A program made the position numbers and the translations under genes. A stretch of 64,000 nucleotides of DNA, taken from Oscarella lobularis. Taxonomy: Eukaryota; Porifera; Homoscleromorpha; Homosclerophorida; Oscarellidae. The stretch lies in assembly GCF_947507565.1 (NCBI RefSeq), contig NC_089186.1, positions 806,001 through 870,000 on the forward strand, written 5' to 3'. Positions within the stretch are counted from its first letter, which is position 1. Every line of letters starts with the position of its first letter. Shown here piece after piece: positions 42,001 through 57,000 of the stretch. The notes under the pieces were generated by a model. It was not told the DNA's origin, did not search any database, and saw only the letters and a program-made list of their open reading frames with translations.

Positions 42001-45000
42001 CTCCGTGCCGCCAACGTCTCCTTGACTTCCTGTGCAATCCTTTTTGGATGGAGAAGAGTCGCGGTTGCATCTGTGCGCGAGACGATCCGGGCTGCTTCAC
42101 CGACCAGTACGAATTGGAAATTCTTCAGGGCGTCTGCTTGAACGATACGCACAACATAGCCAGTCTCGTGCCAAGTCAGAACTGCATCAATACGCGACTC
42201 GCCTGTTCTCAAGACGACGACTGTACGCGAGTCATAGCCGAAGTCGAGAAGCACTGCGCCGACTTGCTCGTCGCTCGTACGACCACGTGCTCGCCCTTGT
42301 GCAAAGAGAGCTTTGCTGAGTTGGAACGAGACCCGGTCGGTCACAACCTGATACGATGTGCCTGCTTTGATCACAGTCAGTGTAACAGACAGGGCGCCTT
42401 TCTCATCTATTACTGCAAGGGAATAATCAACGACGTTCCTGAGAATTGCAATCACGTGTTGGATTCGTGTTCGACCGAAGCCGTTTGCAATGCGTCTCTG
42501 CCCGGCTTTCGAGACAGCTGCGCTGGGACTTTGCCATCTCTAGACTCCTGTCCGGTACAGTGTAGTTCGGCTGTGAAGAGTCTGTACGATAGTCCTATTG
42601 GAGCGCGACTTGATTACTGTTACTGCAGCGAGAGCGACAACCAGTGCATTAGTTATCAAAGTTCACCTAAAGCATGTCTGAGTTTGCCTGGGACGACGTC
42701 TTCCTCGCCAACTCCAACTGGGGGCGGAGCTCAGGATGTTGGAATAAGAATCTCCTTTATTGCAGGTAGTGCCATCTTCTGCCTTCTTGCTATCTTTGGC
42801 TAACTAGACTAGTGGTTTGTACGCTGACAGTTGAGCGTTTTTGCGATTGTTCCTTCATCGTTTTTGTTGTTCTGCTGCATGGTGGTGGTCCACGCATATA
42901 TTTTACCAGCCTCCTACGCACTTTCGTACATGAGCGTCTGTTTCTTTGCAGTCTTTAGCAAATTTGACCGATAGAAGGATTATACGTATACAGCGACCTT
43001 CTGTGCATGCTCTGCAAGTATATTTTGCAAGAACGGTGCTCTTGGTCGTACTGAGATCAGAGCTATAGGTTAACGGCGAAAAGAGTGTTACCACACTAAT
43101 GAACATTGTTTTTCTAGTGACGAGTCACTTTTTAGTCGCTGTACTTTACTGCTGAAGCGGATCGTTGAAATTATGCAAAAATTGTTTACGTTGCCCATCA
43201 CGAGGTATTCACGAGGTGAGTAGGCTAAAGTCCCCATATAACTTTAGAGACCAAACGTTCGAAACTGATCAAAAAAGCATGGTACGCTCATTATCACCGG
43301 CACAGTTACGTTTAGAACTGGGTAAAGACTATTCGAGCGGTTACTTTGGGTCACGTGATGCTAGCGTTATAAGCGCAAGTTGAGAGTCAAACCGGTTATT
43401 TCTATCAGAGACGTCAGACAGCCAAATAGTCGTTTGCGATTCTGCACGTCATGAAAGCTTTTGTATCTTTTGCAGTTCTTGCTGCTGTCTTTATAGTAGC
43501 GCAGTCGTGCGATCTACACCCATCTTTTACCACGGATCTCTACCGAGTGAGCGGCATTACAAACAAAACTGCTCCTGGCCATAAAGTCGAATTACTCAAT
43601 ATCACATATGATTCCGTGGGACAAAGAACTCTGACTTACTATCAAAGCTATACAGCCAAATAGTAAGTGTGCATAATTCGGAGTTTCAGAAGAATTATGT
43701 AAGCATGCATTATGCAGCGGCACTGCTGTATTGCGTTTGTACCGAGAGAAAGTTCTTTATGCGATTGATTACGTGGAAAGAGCTTGCAAAGTAAGATTTT
43801 TAGCGTCAGCTGTTTAGAGTAAACTGTGACTTAGAAAGCACCACAAACAACTGACTTTGTCATTCCTTCCCTTCCGGAAACTGCTTCTTCTGAGCGAAGT
43901 GCAATTGTTCCCGGTGCACAGGCAGCAGAGAACATTGTTGTGCAGGAATACGTATTCAATCAAATGGGTACTTCACTTACATCTGTCTCCACAATTTAAC
44001 TACAATTAATAAACGTTTGCAGGAAAAGAATTTACTGTGGCTGTCCATCTTTCTCTACCTGACTGCTTTCCTGTTATAGCGTACAAATTTGAAGGAGATT
44101 TGATTGGTAAAGCTCCTGCGGTGCATCTCCAGCAGTCACTTTACTTTTTCAACTATCGGCCTTCTGCCACGGCTGGCGTATTTGTTTTACCTTCCTTTTG
44201 TGGCAGTGCAATCAATGTGACGGAAGAGGAAATTCGAAATGAGTTTGAGGAAGTGACTTTCTTTTAACACATTGCTTTTCTTTCTCAATAATGCTTCAAC
44301 TCTTTCGTTCATGCAGTTAACCGAGTCTTGCTATTTTGTGTGCGTTTTTGCTCCACCGCGCTCTTAATTTTGTAGCTCTGTGTTAGATGTCGATTGGCTA
44401 TGTATGTCTTCAAGTAACCTAGAGCGCTCTATCCCTTACATAAGTTACATATCGTACACAGAGGCGATAAAAGTCTCGTATAGGTCGGGTCTCGGGGTGT
44501 CTAAGCGTATACACATTGCCTCGGGATCCTCGGTCACGTGTATGTACATCCACAATCAGAATGCACTGCTTCGCGTACGCTGCGGCAGCAACCGGCTTAC
44601 CCGGAGAAAACCAATCTTACTCTACCGCAGAGAAATCGATTTCGTTGAGTGCACGAAAACGAACGCCTGAGTACAACTAGACAAGGTAAGACAGACTTAC
44701 ATCCCGTTGCGGGGGCGCGGTAAAGGGACCGACGGGGTGATAAAACCCATATCATCCCGTTGTCAAGTGACAACGGGGATGATATGGGTTTTATCACCCG
44801 TTGTCAAGTGACAACGGGGGTGATATGGGTTTTATCACCCGCTGTCAATGACAACGGGTGATATGGGAAAGGTCCCGGCTCTCATATCACCCGCTGTCAT
44901 TGAGAAAGGTCCCGTGTAGTTCGCAAATTAGAACATTGAATTCGCAGTTGGCACCCGCGCGAACAGCTTCTATCAACGCGTTCTAAGTGTTGCGCGTTAA

Positions 45001-48000
45001 AGAAAAAAAAGAAAAAAAAGAAAAAAAGTGGAAAAAACTAGATTTGAACCCGCGCAGCATTTTAGCATACCCAGCACTCAAATCCCGCATCGCTACCCAC
45101 CCAGCCACCGCAACCCAGCGCAGCAATGAGCCCCAACACCGCGCTTTTATTACAGTAACCGGGATGTAAGTATGTCATCACACGGCTTTCTCGGGCGATT
45201 CGGGATTTATCATCCCTCCACCCTCGGGAAACCTTGATAACAGCCCTCGGCTTCGCCTCGGGCTGTTATCTCGGTTTCCCTCGGGCGTCGGGATGATAAA
45301 TCCCGTATCGCCCTCGATGCCATGTGATAACCTATACATATACGCACGTACCACTCTTGTCATGATAAGAAAATATACCGTTATTCGTTCCGAGACTGTC
45401 CGACTCGTTCACTTTGATACAAAGCATAGTAGAGTCGATAGTGAATTCTATATGTCAGTTACGTATTCATAAATTAAAAACAAGATAACAATTTGAATTA
45501 ATTACCCCGGTGAAAACGAGCACGGATGTTCGAGCTCTTTCAGATACGTAGCCATATAATTCAGGAAGTCCAGTCCTCCTGCAGACGATACGTACAGCAA
45601 TCGACCCTTCGACACGTAAGGACGCGCGATCTGACGAACGACTTCGCAGCAATCGTGAACGGTGCTCGACAGGGCAAAGAGAAGAAATATTAGACTCCAC
45701 GTGTTCAATTCCTTTTAGGTAAATACGATATTAATTCGAGGAATAAGATGAAGACTGTCGATATTGCACTGAAGAATCGCTTGCCAGCTTTTGCGTCAGA
45801 ATGTTACAAGCCACGTCAAAGAGACGGCACATCCGAAGCGCTTCGTTCGTACCTGAGTACGACAACACACTCGGCTGAAAATTTTCAACCAACCTAAATA
45901 AAAGAAAAATTCGCGATGAAGTAGGCATGACGAATATATAATTAGTAAATGACTTGGCAAATTTACAACAGAATTAGGCGAATTTACGACTTCTTTTGCC
46001 ACGTGAGAATCTAATATCTCCTTCTTGAACGCGTTATTCGCAACGATCTTCCAGTATCTTTTCTTGCTGGGAATGAACTGAAGAAAAATAATCAAAAAGG
46101 CTGGAAATGAAGTGATAGGGTCCGATTTTAGAGCCATGGCGTACGTTCTCGCTGCAGATAATTGAATTCCATCGTTTGCAAGTCAATGAAGCGTTGAGAA
46201 GGAGATCGGGGACGAACATGTGGCTCAAAATGTTCTCGAGTATTTCCACTGGAAGTTCGCCGGCTGTTCTCGGCGACGAGAGACTGCGTTCCATGCGAGG
46301 CATTTTGACTCTAAAGTCGCCGTCTTCGCCGATCGGAAAAGGCGGCAAAGGAAAGGCGACGTTCTGGGCGAACATGATACACTAGAGCACGCTAAATTGA
46401 CTTCCTCAGCGTTTCACGGACTCCTAAAACAAAAATCAAAAAAATTCGTGTTTAGGTTTGCCAAAGGTACGATTAATTCTCGATGACGAGGCGAGAAAGC
46501 GCTTCTCTGAGGCGTTATCGAATACCCGATACGGGACCCAATACGGGACTCAATCAAAAATGGCGTCGAAGAACGACACGATCAAGTTTCGACTGATTAC
46601 GAAGAAAGGAGACGACGACGGCAGCGTCACAGGACGCTTTTTAGTCACGGAAATGCGAACGACTTCATTGGAGACGCTAAAACAGCCTCGAATCGCTCCA
46701 ATCTGCTATAACATGTGATAGCGGATTGGAGCGATTCGATGCACAGGTACCGGTAGGCGATTCCGAGGCTCTAGTAGATCATCCACGCGGCTCTGCTTGA
46801 AGCTATGATGCGTCCTGATGCATGAAAATGTGCACCCGGCTTCTTTTCACTTTGCCGCGACACGTCGAGTTCCGCATATAGTCCTTTTAGTCGATTTGGG
46901 CAGATATTATCTAGTCTAGTTATACGTAGAATTCTTAAGGGTCGTCCCAGCGTTGCTTTTCCTCTGAGAGCATAAGGAAGTGTCCACGACTTCCTCTTTG
47001 CCTAATGTGGTTACGATAAGGATTGACGACATTTGTGTGGGCCAGATTCACCCTTGTCAAGCGTGGGACAGCCTCCAGCCTTCGTTGCTTCCAGTGCGTG
47101 GGCACATAGATGGAAGTCGACTCTGTGACGTTGCATTTGACCTCCTCTCGTGACCGCTATAGATAATTAGTCCGTAATTTAATTACGCAGGTTTTGTTAG
47201 ATACCCAACTCTAATCTAGATTATGATTATTGATATGTCATGTCGTGTCGTATTAGAAGTTCCTGTAGTGACCTGTGGGCAATCAACTTGCGTTTACTTG
47301 ATTTCCGGGATGCGTGTGCTGCTCCAAAGATGGCGTTGGTCTATCCACTTCTGTGTAACGGTGCATGCACAGACGGTACTCATCGCGTCCTACTTTCGCA
47401 TTTTTCTTCGTAATATCCGCTCTTCTGCGATGATAATGAGCTAACGTTGCTTACACTTCTACTGGCGGCAGTTATAGGTGGCTTGTGACATGACTGCGAA
47501 TACCACGATAAAAGAACGACAACTGACATCACAAAAGCGTCCGATCGACGAGGGTTAAATTTAGCGACCGGCGCTTACGTCACCTACACCAACTTGTATA
47601 AAACGCGTAGCGAAACTGCTGAGCTAAGCATATTGAGCTCGAACGGAAAAAGGTTCATTTTGACTGAGATGAAGTCTTTGCTTGTTCTCCTTGCAATCTG
47701 TCACATCTGCCAGTCGGCTCAGCATTTCTCTGCGAAAGAGCTTAGACTGGAATACCTAAAACTTCCTGCCGCACCAGGCTCGTCTACTCTTCTGATTTAC
47801 GTATTATAATTCAGCTTTGCACTGAGGACAAATATTTGCATCGCCGTGAAATGCAAACGCCATTGGCCTTTATCAAATTCAACTTCGACCTCTTTTCGTT
47901 TTCGTCGCCTGGGCAACCACCCATGGACGTGTTTATAACAAAAGCGGCTTCCAAAAGTTTCAATGACGGTAGATCGGTCCACTGGTACATGTTTCCCCAG

Positions 48001-51000
48001 AAAGAGCGCTTAGGTGTCGACGCAAATGGCACCCTAAAATTTGAGGTCTTAAACGAGTCGTTCCCTTAATTCCATCGTGACGTTGTCTTTTAGAATAGCA
48101 CCACTTTCAAAATTTTAGGCCGCGTGTGCAAGAAAGAGTGCTACGACCCTTACCAAGTTCTCTGTGCTAGTCGCAATCGAAGTCATTTTATTGTGTCGAT
48201 ACATAGTTCCGTTGCGGAAGGATTCTCTGTTAAAAATTGTACGAACGCAGGCCTCCAAAACTTTTGGGAGAACGCTACGTTGGGGAATTACCTTCACCAT
48301 CAATTGCAGTACAGCAAACATCCGTATTTGGCTCGAGAAAAATGTCTTACATTTTGGTCAAGAAACATGACGTGTGCTGATTAGTTTTGTTAAGACAGGG
48401 AACAAATAGTTTCGCAATTGGGGAACGACATGGCACCTCGATGTTTTAGCGTACAGTGTGTATTGAAAGTCAAAGCAAATGTTGAATGAAAAATAAACAA
48501 GAGCATTATACCGTGCATTAATTGCAGCGTTTCGCTTTCTTTGAATTGAGAAACTGATTGTCTATTACTTGCAGTTAGCGAAGTTTCACAGAACAGTGGA
48601 ACTGCTAAAGTAGTTGGTTTATATGTATAGTCGCCAGATAGCTAGCTAGCTAGCTAGCTAGCTAGCTAGAGATGTTCTAATTAAGGCTTATAATTGTCGC
48701 AGAGGTCAAACTCCGGCCACCAAATCGTTAGAAAACTTGCACGCATACGTAATGTTTGCATAACGCCCGGTCACGCAGAATATGAAGAGTGCGGTGACTA
48801 ATCGAACTTTATAGTGGCCGGCGGTTAGACCTACGCTAACCCTTTGCATTCTTACCCATGACACTAAATGACGTACTTCGCGCACGTCATCGTATATACC
48901 ATCCTACGTTTATTAGATAATGAGTGCACCTTCTCTTCTTTACTGCTGCCTTGCATTAATGTTGTCACATGCGAAGCATGCGATATACTGCACTGTGACT
49001 ATGACGACTCTCTAGAAACTGCGTAAACGTGTTCGTCTAAGGGACGGTTTGTGACTACGTCCAGGACGCGTGACTGTAGTTACATGCAGTACATCCGTTC
49101 CGTTACCAAATAATTGGGACGGTTTCCATCTGGAAAAACATCACTTGGACACCACTGATGGTCACTCTTTTGTGATGTCATTTGCAACCCGACATCTTCG
49201 GTTACTTTCGTACTTCCGCCGAAATCTGTATATAAGAGCGGTTCTGTCTCTGTAGAAAGTATCACAATTATAGGCTAATCCTCATATCTTGTCGAGATGT
49301 CTATTCAGTTGCTGTTTCCCCTTCTTCTCGTAGCGTCTACTTTTCCCCAAGAATCATCTGGCACCTGCTATGGTTATACCCATCGCTTGCATTCGTACGA
49401 TGTGACGCTCGACCCCGGTCGATTTGAGGCCGGTGTAGCCGAGCTCAAGTGCTGCCACACGCGGTCTATTATGAATCTTGCGCGCTGGAGAAGACTGGGA
49501 GTTAGCGGTACGAGCGATCAGCTTCCGCTCTGCTCCAAAGTCGGAAAAGTGTACTTTGCGTGTTGGAAGTACTATTCTCGTCTGTCTGTTCGTCTCTATG
49601 TCAATGTGACAAAATTGACTGAAATTGGAGAAGCGACGTTTCTTTGTGGAACGGAGCCTATGTCAGACACCGAGTTCACTCTCACGACAAAAGTTCGTTT
49701 GCTAACTCCGGGTATAGAGCACATAACCATTAGTGCATAAACTTGACTTCTTTGAGCACCGATAGAAATTCGTACTCCGACTCCTGGTGTTTCTCCTACG
49801 CCTACGACTACCGCCTTTACAGAGGAAGAAATGAAGCCTAAACTACCGGGTACAATAAACTCACAGTGCCGTAATTTTTTATTCGCGACAATCCGGTTGT
49901 TTTTTGTTATGAAGATGCTCTTGAAGGAAGTTGCAAATTGACTATGAGCGATAGTTTTGCGAACGGTGGGGAAAGTGTCAAAGCATTTGGTCAATGTGAA
50001 CAGAAGAAGATCGTTACCTGCTTTGGAAATGCGTCTTCTCTTCGTTGGATGACGGGAAGAATAAGTCGTTCTCGTCCTATTGCAAATTGTGCCATTGCTA
50101 AATGTATTGAATCGTGCTGGAAAGTTTCTCTGAATGAAGATGGCGTCGAACTTCATCTGAGCAGAGAGAAAAAGTCGAAGAAAGCTGCTTTCAGATGTGA
50201 AATAGCAGGTGGGAATTTGTGCTCTTTCAAAGCTGTTTGGAGCTAGTAGACTTAATTCTTAGTGACAGCTCTGTTCTTTTTTGTTTCGTCTAATTTTCGT
50301 CTCTTCTTCATTTTTCTTTGTTCAGGGTGATTTTTCTAATGCATTTGCGTCGGAAAGATTTCTGCCTAATAAAACTTTTATTAGCGCACCTGCTCCCGGA
50401 TGTGGAACTACGAGTTTCTCAAGCTAATTTCGGATGTTTTGGCGTAGCGAACGAAGTCGTTTGGACCTGCTGAACGTGTATAATCGACTTTCTGTGCTGA
50501 TTGCGGTGATTTGGAGCCGAGAGTCGCTCCATTCGTTAGTATTGTCTCTTTAGACGATTTCGAACCTCTCGTTTATGGTCGACGCGCACGATCTGGACCA
50601 AGAAAGCGCTTCAACGCAGGAATACGTCCATAATACAGTTAAACGAGGTCTGAGCCCCCTTAGCACTTGCACGAGTTCCCAGCCCAGACCGCCCAGACCT
50701 TTGGATCGAAGGGACATCTTCCCGGATGTTTCTCGCAAGAGCAAAAGTCGAAGACTTTCAGTGCCACCATCTGTCAGATTCAGTCATATCTCTCAGCTGT
50801 CATATTCCTTTCCCTCTGTTAGCACAAGCCAATGACTCGATCGCTTTTAGTGTTCCGCGACTTCCTTTTCGGGGGCGGTGACTGATGTGTTGACCATAGA
50901 TACGGGGAGGAAATTGTAAGATTAACGCTAGCTAGCGTAGGCGCTATATCGCGTCATGCAGCTATAGCGGACGTTTAGGCGAAGGGCCCCTTGTCGAGCT

Positions 51001-54000
51001 CGACGCGCCTGCGCCTTCGTTAATTATAGTGGGTGCAATCATAGATAAAAGTCAACCCCGCTACGTCACCATTCGCCTCCCTTAAGATTCATACACAGCT
51101 GTTGTTTCCATTGGTATATTGCGGTTGAAAAAACGATGTGGCGGCGTAGGGGGGCGTAGGCGATCGCCATCCGGCGTCGCGTATACTTGATTTCCATGAC
51201 GTGTTCGTCGTCCGAAATTAGAATAGGTGGCTCCGTTTCTGCGTAGCGGTCTACGGTCACAGGCTCTCTTGACCCTACTTTCCCTCGATTTTCGTCTTAA
51301 TATCCGCTCTCCAGCGATGCTTAACAAGCTAAGGATGCTTACACGTCAACGCGCATGCGACAATTAGGCAACTTGTAAGATGACCGTCTGCCACGATGAG
51401 AAGTGAGATCATATATAGGGTCAGCGTAAAACGCTTAGATCACCTACGCCAACTCGAAGTCGAACCTGTATAAAATGCGGAACGAAAGTACTGAGCTAAG
51501 CATATTGAGCTCAAGAAAAAGTTCCCATTTGACAGAGAGATGAAGTCATTGCTTGTTCTCCTTGCAATCTTGCAGATGTGCGACTCATCTCGGCATCGTG
51601 AAAACTTCACCGAATACCATAAGCTGGTATATTATTCTAACGAAGTTTTACAGGCCCGTTTTCTCATGAATGCGCGTATTTTCAGCTTTGTTGTCGTGAA
51701 CTACTGAACGAGAATCGAACCGACGAAGAATTACCTATGGCGTTTCTCAACTTCAAGTTCGACCGCTTTTCTTTTAACTTAGCAGAACACCGGACAACAA
51801 TAGACGAGTTTCTGACGATCAAACACCCTGATTCCGCCGACGGTAGAACCTTCTTCTTGGACACGTTTCACCTCCTACGCCAACCCCGTCGGCGTTTGGG
51901 TGTCGACGAAAATGGTGTCCTCAAAGTGGACTCTGAGGTCGTACTAGCGATTTCGGGCTCTTCGCCTAGCGTGACGGTAATTTTTCTTTAGAATACCACC
52001 ACTTTTAAACTCATACGGCCGTGCGACAAGCGTTACTACCCTTTCGTAGTTCTCTGCGCAAGTCGCCTGAATCAACGTCATTTTATTGTGCCGATGTATA
52101 ATTCCATTTCGAAGGGACGTTTGGTTACAAACTGCGAGGACTCGGGCCGTGAATATCTGAACCACATGGGAAAAAGTTTGGAGCGTTATCTTCTTCAACA
52201 AATGCTGTATGCGTATAATCCGTATTTGGCTCCAGAAAAGTGCTCTCCGTCGCTCAGAAGGCACTGTAATCAATCTAAGCCAGTGTGTGATAAAAAGTAG
52301 TAGAGCAACAGATACGTTTGTATCTTAGAAATTGTAGATATTTTCTTCTTTCTTTAGCGCGTACTGAATATATCAGGCTGCTAAAACCGCGTTTCTAATG
52401 AAGTAATTAATTATCTGTGGTTTGTGGAGCACAGCTTTTCTCTTTTCCTCCAGACCTATCACTCCTCATTTACCTTGATTTTGTCTGGCTTATGGCCCGT
52501 ACGAGTTCTCTTGTATTTTCGAAGCCTCCTTTAGGCATGAAAACGAATCAGGAGACTTGGTTGAATTCACGCTAACCTGCGGATCAATCTGGTCAGAAAA
52601 CCATCCATTAGATCGGTGGTTGGGCGAGAATAATGTCTAGGCAAATACGCGTGACGCCCACGTAGTACGATGCACGATCGACTTTATTTCGCACAAACCC
52701 ACATCGATTTTACAGTACACTCGTACAGAAATCTAATCTACCGTGTCTACTTTAATTTTCGATCCTTTCTTCTTTCTTTTTGTCGTCGCTTGTTCTTCCG
52801 GGCCTTCTGGCTGTGCGTCTTCATGCATCTATCATTTTTCTTCGTTCTCGATCGATTTCTTTCTGCGCGCGATCTAAAATTTTAAATCAAAGTGCTATTA
52901 GTCACTTTCAGATTATCGTTACACGTACCTTTTCTGAATGCGTTCGTATTAGCGTTACCCGGGCTACACCACGTCAGATTAGTGTCAGCAATTCTATTCT
53001 TGGATATGAAATGTTGCAAGATCCTTTTGCCTCAAGTACAAGATGGCGGTAGATTTCTCGTGGTCTCCCTTTTCACTTCTTCACAGTTTCGTTTCGCGTA
53101 CATATAGGTCATCGTAGATGGACTTTCGCGGGCTGTTCGTCGAACTGCCCGGACATCGGGAAGCGAACACGTGATCGAAGAAGAAACGTCTCGTAGAAGG
53201 AGAAAACGATCGATTTTTGCGACAATGATGGCGCGGAAGGGAACAACGAATACAAAAAAAAGGCGTCGATAAGCGTATGAGAGATAGGCCAGGGTGCCCT
53301 TTTTTCGCGATGAAAAGGCGAATCCCTCCACCCGGACGTCTCGTATCGCTTTCGCCTCGTTTTTTGCATAGATCTACACCTACGAAACGCCTTACGATCG
53401 AGAACTTACGCTCAAGTCCGGAGAAAGCGTGCGAATATACGAAAAGGTACGCTAGCAATCGATTAGCGTTTTTTTCTGAATTTCGACTCGCACAAACCGC
53501 TTGACCACGCGGGGCTGTTATACTAGCGGATTAGAGTAGACCTAGTGCGTTTAGTTGGATAGTTGCGAGGTCGAGATTTTTTGCTTCCCTGAACTATGTC
53601 ACCTCTCCGATTTTCGATCTTTTGTTCTGAAACGGTGTGGATGAGTTGACTTTTGATCCTGTGGTGCCAAATTGACCTCACGTCTTCAACTTTGGCTAAT
53701 ATTGGACATTTTATTGTTTCACTCTCGTGTATAAGCCCCTCCTTCGTTTTCCTTGCCAAATTTAGTTGGATTTAAGCTTCAATAACGACGACCCTTCCTC
53801 GGTTTAGTGTACTGTATTAATTTCCGTCGCATGTAGTTGCCTGGCTAGTTGCTGTTATCCATTATGTGATAAGAAAGAATTAGTAATTAATTAGTAATAA
53901 TGAATTAGTAATTTATTTCTATAGGATTTGCTCAAAACGGAAGCAAATAAAGCGGCGGTTCGTGACAGCGCCGAAATGACGACGGCGTTCTTTGGCACTT

Positions 54001-57000
54001 CTCTGAGTCCCCATGCAAAGTGCCACAGGAAGTATCCAAAACCCCGAGGGCGGAAGTGCCATTGGAACGGGCGACATTGATGCAATGATTGGCTTTCCCG
54101 CTTTTTCAAGTGGATCTGCGCCCACTGATATTAATGAATTCTTTCAAAATTTCCAAAGATCCTCGTGAAGTAGGCTAATTTCTCATTTCTCCCTCGGAAA
54201 ACATTCTTGCCTGTGCCGAGAAAAGAACGCACGCTAATGAGGTAGGCTGCTGGCAATTGTAGAGTAGATGGACAAACATCAACGTGTTTTGCCTTTTTTC
54301 CTTTGTTCTTCAGGACGCTATTTTTAGAATGCGATTTCTGTACACTAACTTCTTTTTGTCAGCTAGCTCCTTCTTTTACGGTTCGCGCGCATGCGTATCA
54401 TCTTGAAAAGTCTTTTTCGCCGAAAGAAACGAGCGAAGTCGTCGAATCGCTTGCATTGCGACGCTGTCAGACTACTATAGAGTCGAAAATGACATCGTCG
54501 GCTCGTTCTACGATCGATCGATTGGCCACGATAATCGCGAAGAAGAGAAATGAGGATGAATTGCTCCATTTTCTTTCTACGGAAGAAGGATTTCGGTCTT
54601 TTCGGGTATGGAGAAATCAGAAGTCGCGTTTTTGATCGCTGCACGCCATTGTATTCTCCTTTTCGTTAGTACAATCGTGGCTTTTCATTATTTCACTACG
54701 TAGCGGGAAGAGAGTTTGAGACGGCAGAGGAAGCCATTGAGTGGCTCAGTTATGCGCTTGAGCAAAAGAATCAAGACATTGAAAAAAAATCACTCGACGT
54801 ATGAATACCGTACGTTTTGGATTGATAAATTAATTGATGCGTGGATGCAAATGCACCTCCGCCCACTTCACTGCGCATGCAAATTGGGAAATAGTTTTGG
54901 CGTTGAATGGCTCGTCACTCACCATGCAAATATCAAAGTGGAAGACACAGTATGACATGGAATTGATTTCATATCGTTTCACTCATCATTCTTGTTTAGA
55001 ATGGACGTACGCCATATTCTCATGCCTGTGCAAATTCCGTTAACACAATGAAGAAAATGGCCTGTCTCGAAGAACATGGATACATTTTGTCACCATCTGA
55101 TACTGTAAAAAATTGATATCAACCCTCTCGCAACAATAAACTTTTGATTTATAGGTTTGGGCAGCTCAAAATCAATTTTCGTCATATGAAAAAGCAAACG
55201 AGATTTTTCATCATCTCATCAATGAAAAGGGATTTAGTGTCAACGCTACTAAAAAGGTGATACATGATGTGCTTATGTTTGCTACATATGCAATATTTGT
55301 AATAGAGTGGGGAGACTCCTCTGCATCGTGCCTGCTTGATTGGAAGCATTTTTGGAGTAAAGTGGCTCATGGAACACCACGCTGATATCAATAGCGTCGA
55401 CAAGGTTAGAAGATTTCACTTGTGATACTTTCATTCTTATTTCATCTTCAGAGGGGCAAAACGTCTTTTATGTGTGCGTGTCGAAGTTCCATCAATCGTT
55501 CAGCGAAAGTGCGCTACTTGGGTGAAAAAGGAGCTGACTGTCAAGCAAAAGACCACGTGAGATGTTGTTTATTTGCTACATACATATTAAATCAACGAAT
55601 CGCTGTCTTTTTTATTCAGAAAGGGAGGACGGCTTTGTTTTATGCCATCAAACCCTCAGAGTGTGAAGATGATGAAGTGAAAGATCTTCGTCGATATCTT
55701 GTCATTGAGAAATGCATTGATATCAATTCTGTTGATGAGGTCGCATTCTTACGATATTTCGCATTTTCGTTTGGCAATTCTATTTTTAGAAGGGGAGGAC
55801 ACCCTTATAGGACGCATTTAAAAATCCTTCTTTCCTCGTCATTCAGCAACTAATTGAATTAGGAGCTGATGTTCCTCTGAGAGATAAGGTTAGTAAAGAA
55901 ATCCCATTCCTCACTCGTTCTCTATTCAATTTTTTGTAGAACAAACAAAATGCATTGCATATTATGGCTGCAGGGAACTATTCAGCCTTAGACAAATCAG
56001 TTATTGATCTATTGATTCAGAATGGTTGTGACGTCACGCGCCAAGACAAGGTGACGAGTTTTTCTTGAAAATTAAAGAGAATTTATAAACGTGACTTTTA
56101 GAACGGAAAGACACCTTACGAGTTGGCACGTAATGGTAAAATCAGAGCTCTCCTTCGACAGCTTTACGTACGTCATCTTTTTGATTCAGTTCCCGTATGT
56201 AACTAGAGAATGATGGCCCGGTGTTCACCGTGTTGCCATCATGCAGAGCCTCCCACCGCTTACCGTACGCGAGTGCATAACATAGTGTGACGTCATAGTT
56301 TTCATGCTGTCACATATTCACGTTGTCATTACAGCCGTTAGCTACTACTAGTACAGCTCAGTCCTACCTACATACTGTAAATACAGTACTTGCATGATTG
56401 CTGTGTTTTCCTAATTAGGCGCTTTTCTGACGTACAGTACAGTGCGTGCCAGCATAAATGGCCACAAAACGCGTGCTAAGATCACTGTAGATCACTCGCT
56501 GCAAGACATACAGTGTCACTGTGTGTCAACGAAAATCACTCTAATGCCTATTTTAAACAGGGATGTCCGTTTGATTTTTGTGGGACGTACTCCCAAAGAT
56601 TTAAATTTTTTGCAAGTTTAGCGCGCGCTAATAAAAAAGTTTCTGAAATGGCAAATTTTGTAAAGGAAAGAACATTTTCAAATTCGCCGATAATAAATTT
56701 CTAAACAATGCACGTGAGAAGCCATTTATAGAGTGAGTTTCTTTCTAACTTGATCCCTAACGGAAAAAAATGCATTTCTATTTACGTCACGTGACATCCG
56801 TTTCTTTCCACCGAATTACTGTATTGAAAATCAAAGATAATGAAGTTTTAGAAAATGGTATAAAGTGACAGACGAGTTTATGAAAGCCGTCATATGTTGT
56901 TTGAAACTGGAAAAAAACGAACTTTTCTGTGTTCTTAGCAAAACGTATAGAAACGTTGTCTGCGGTGAAATCAAAACCGTTTTCTTACAAAATAGACGTA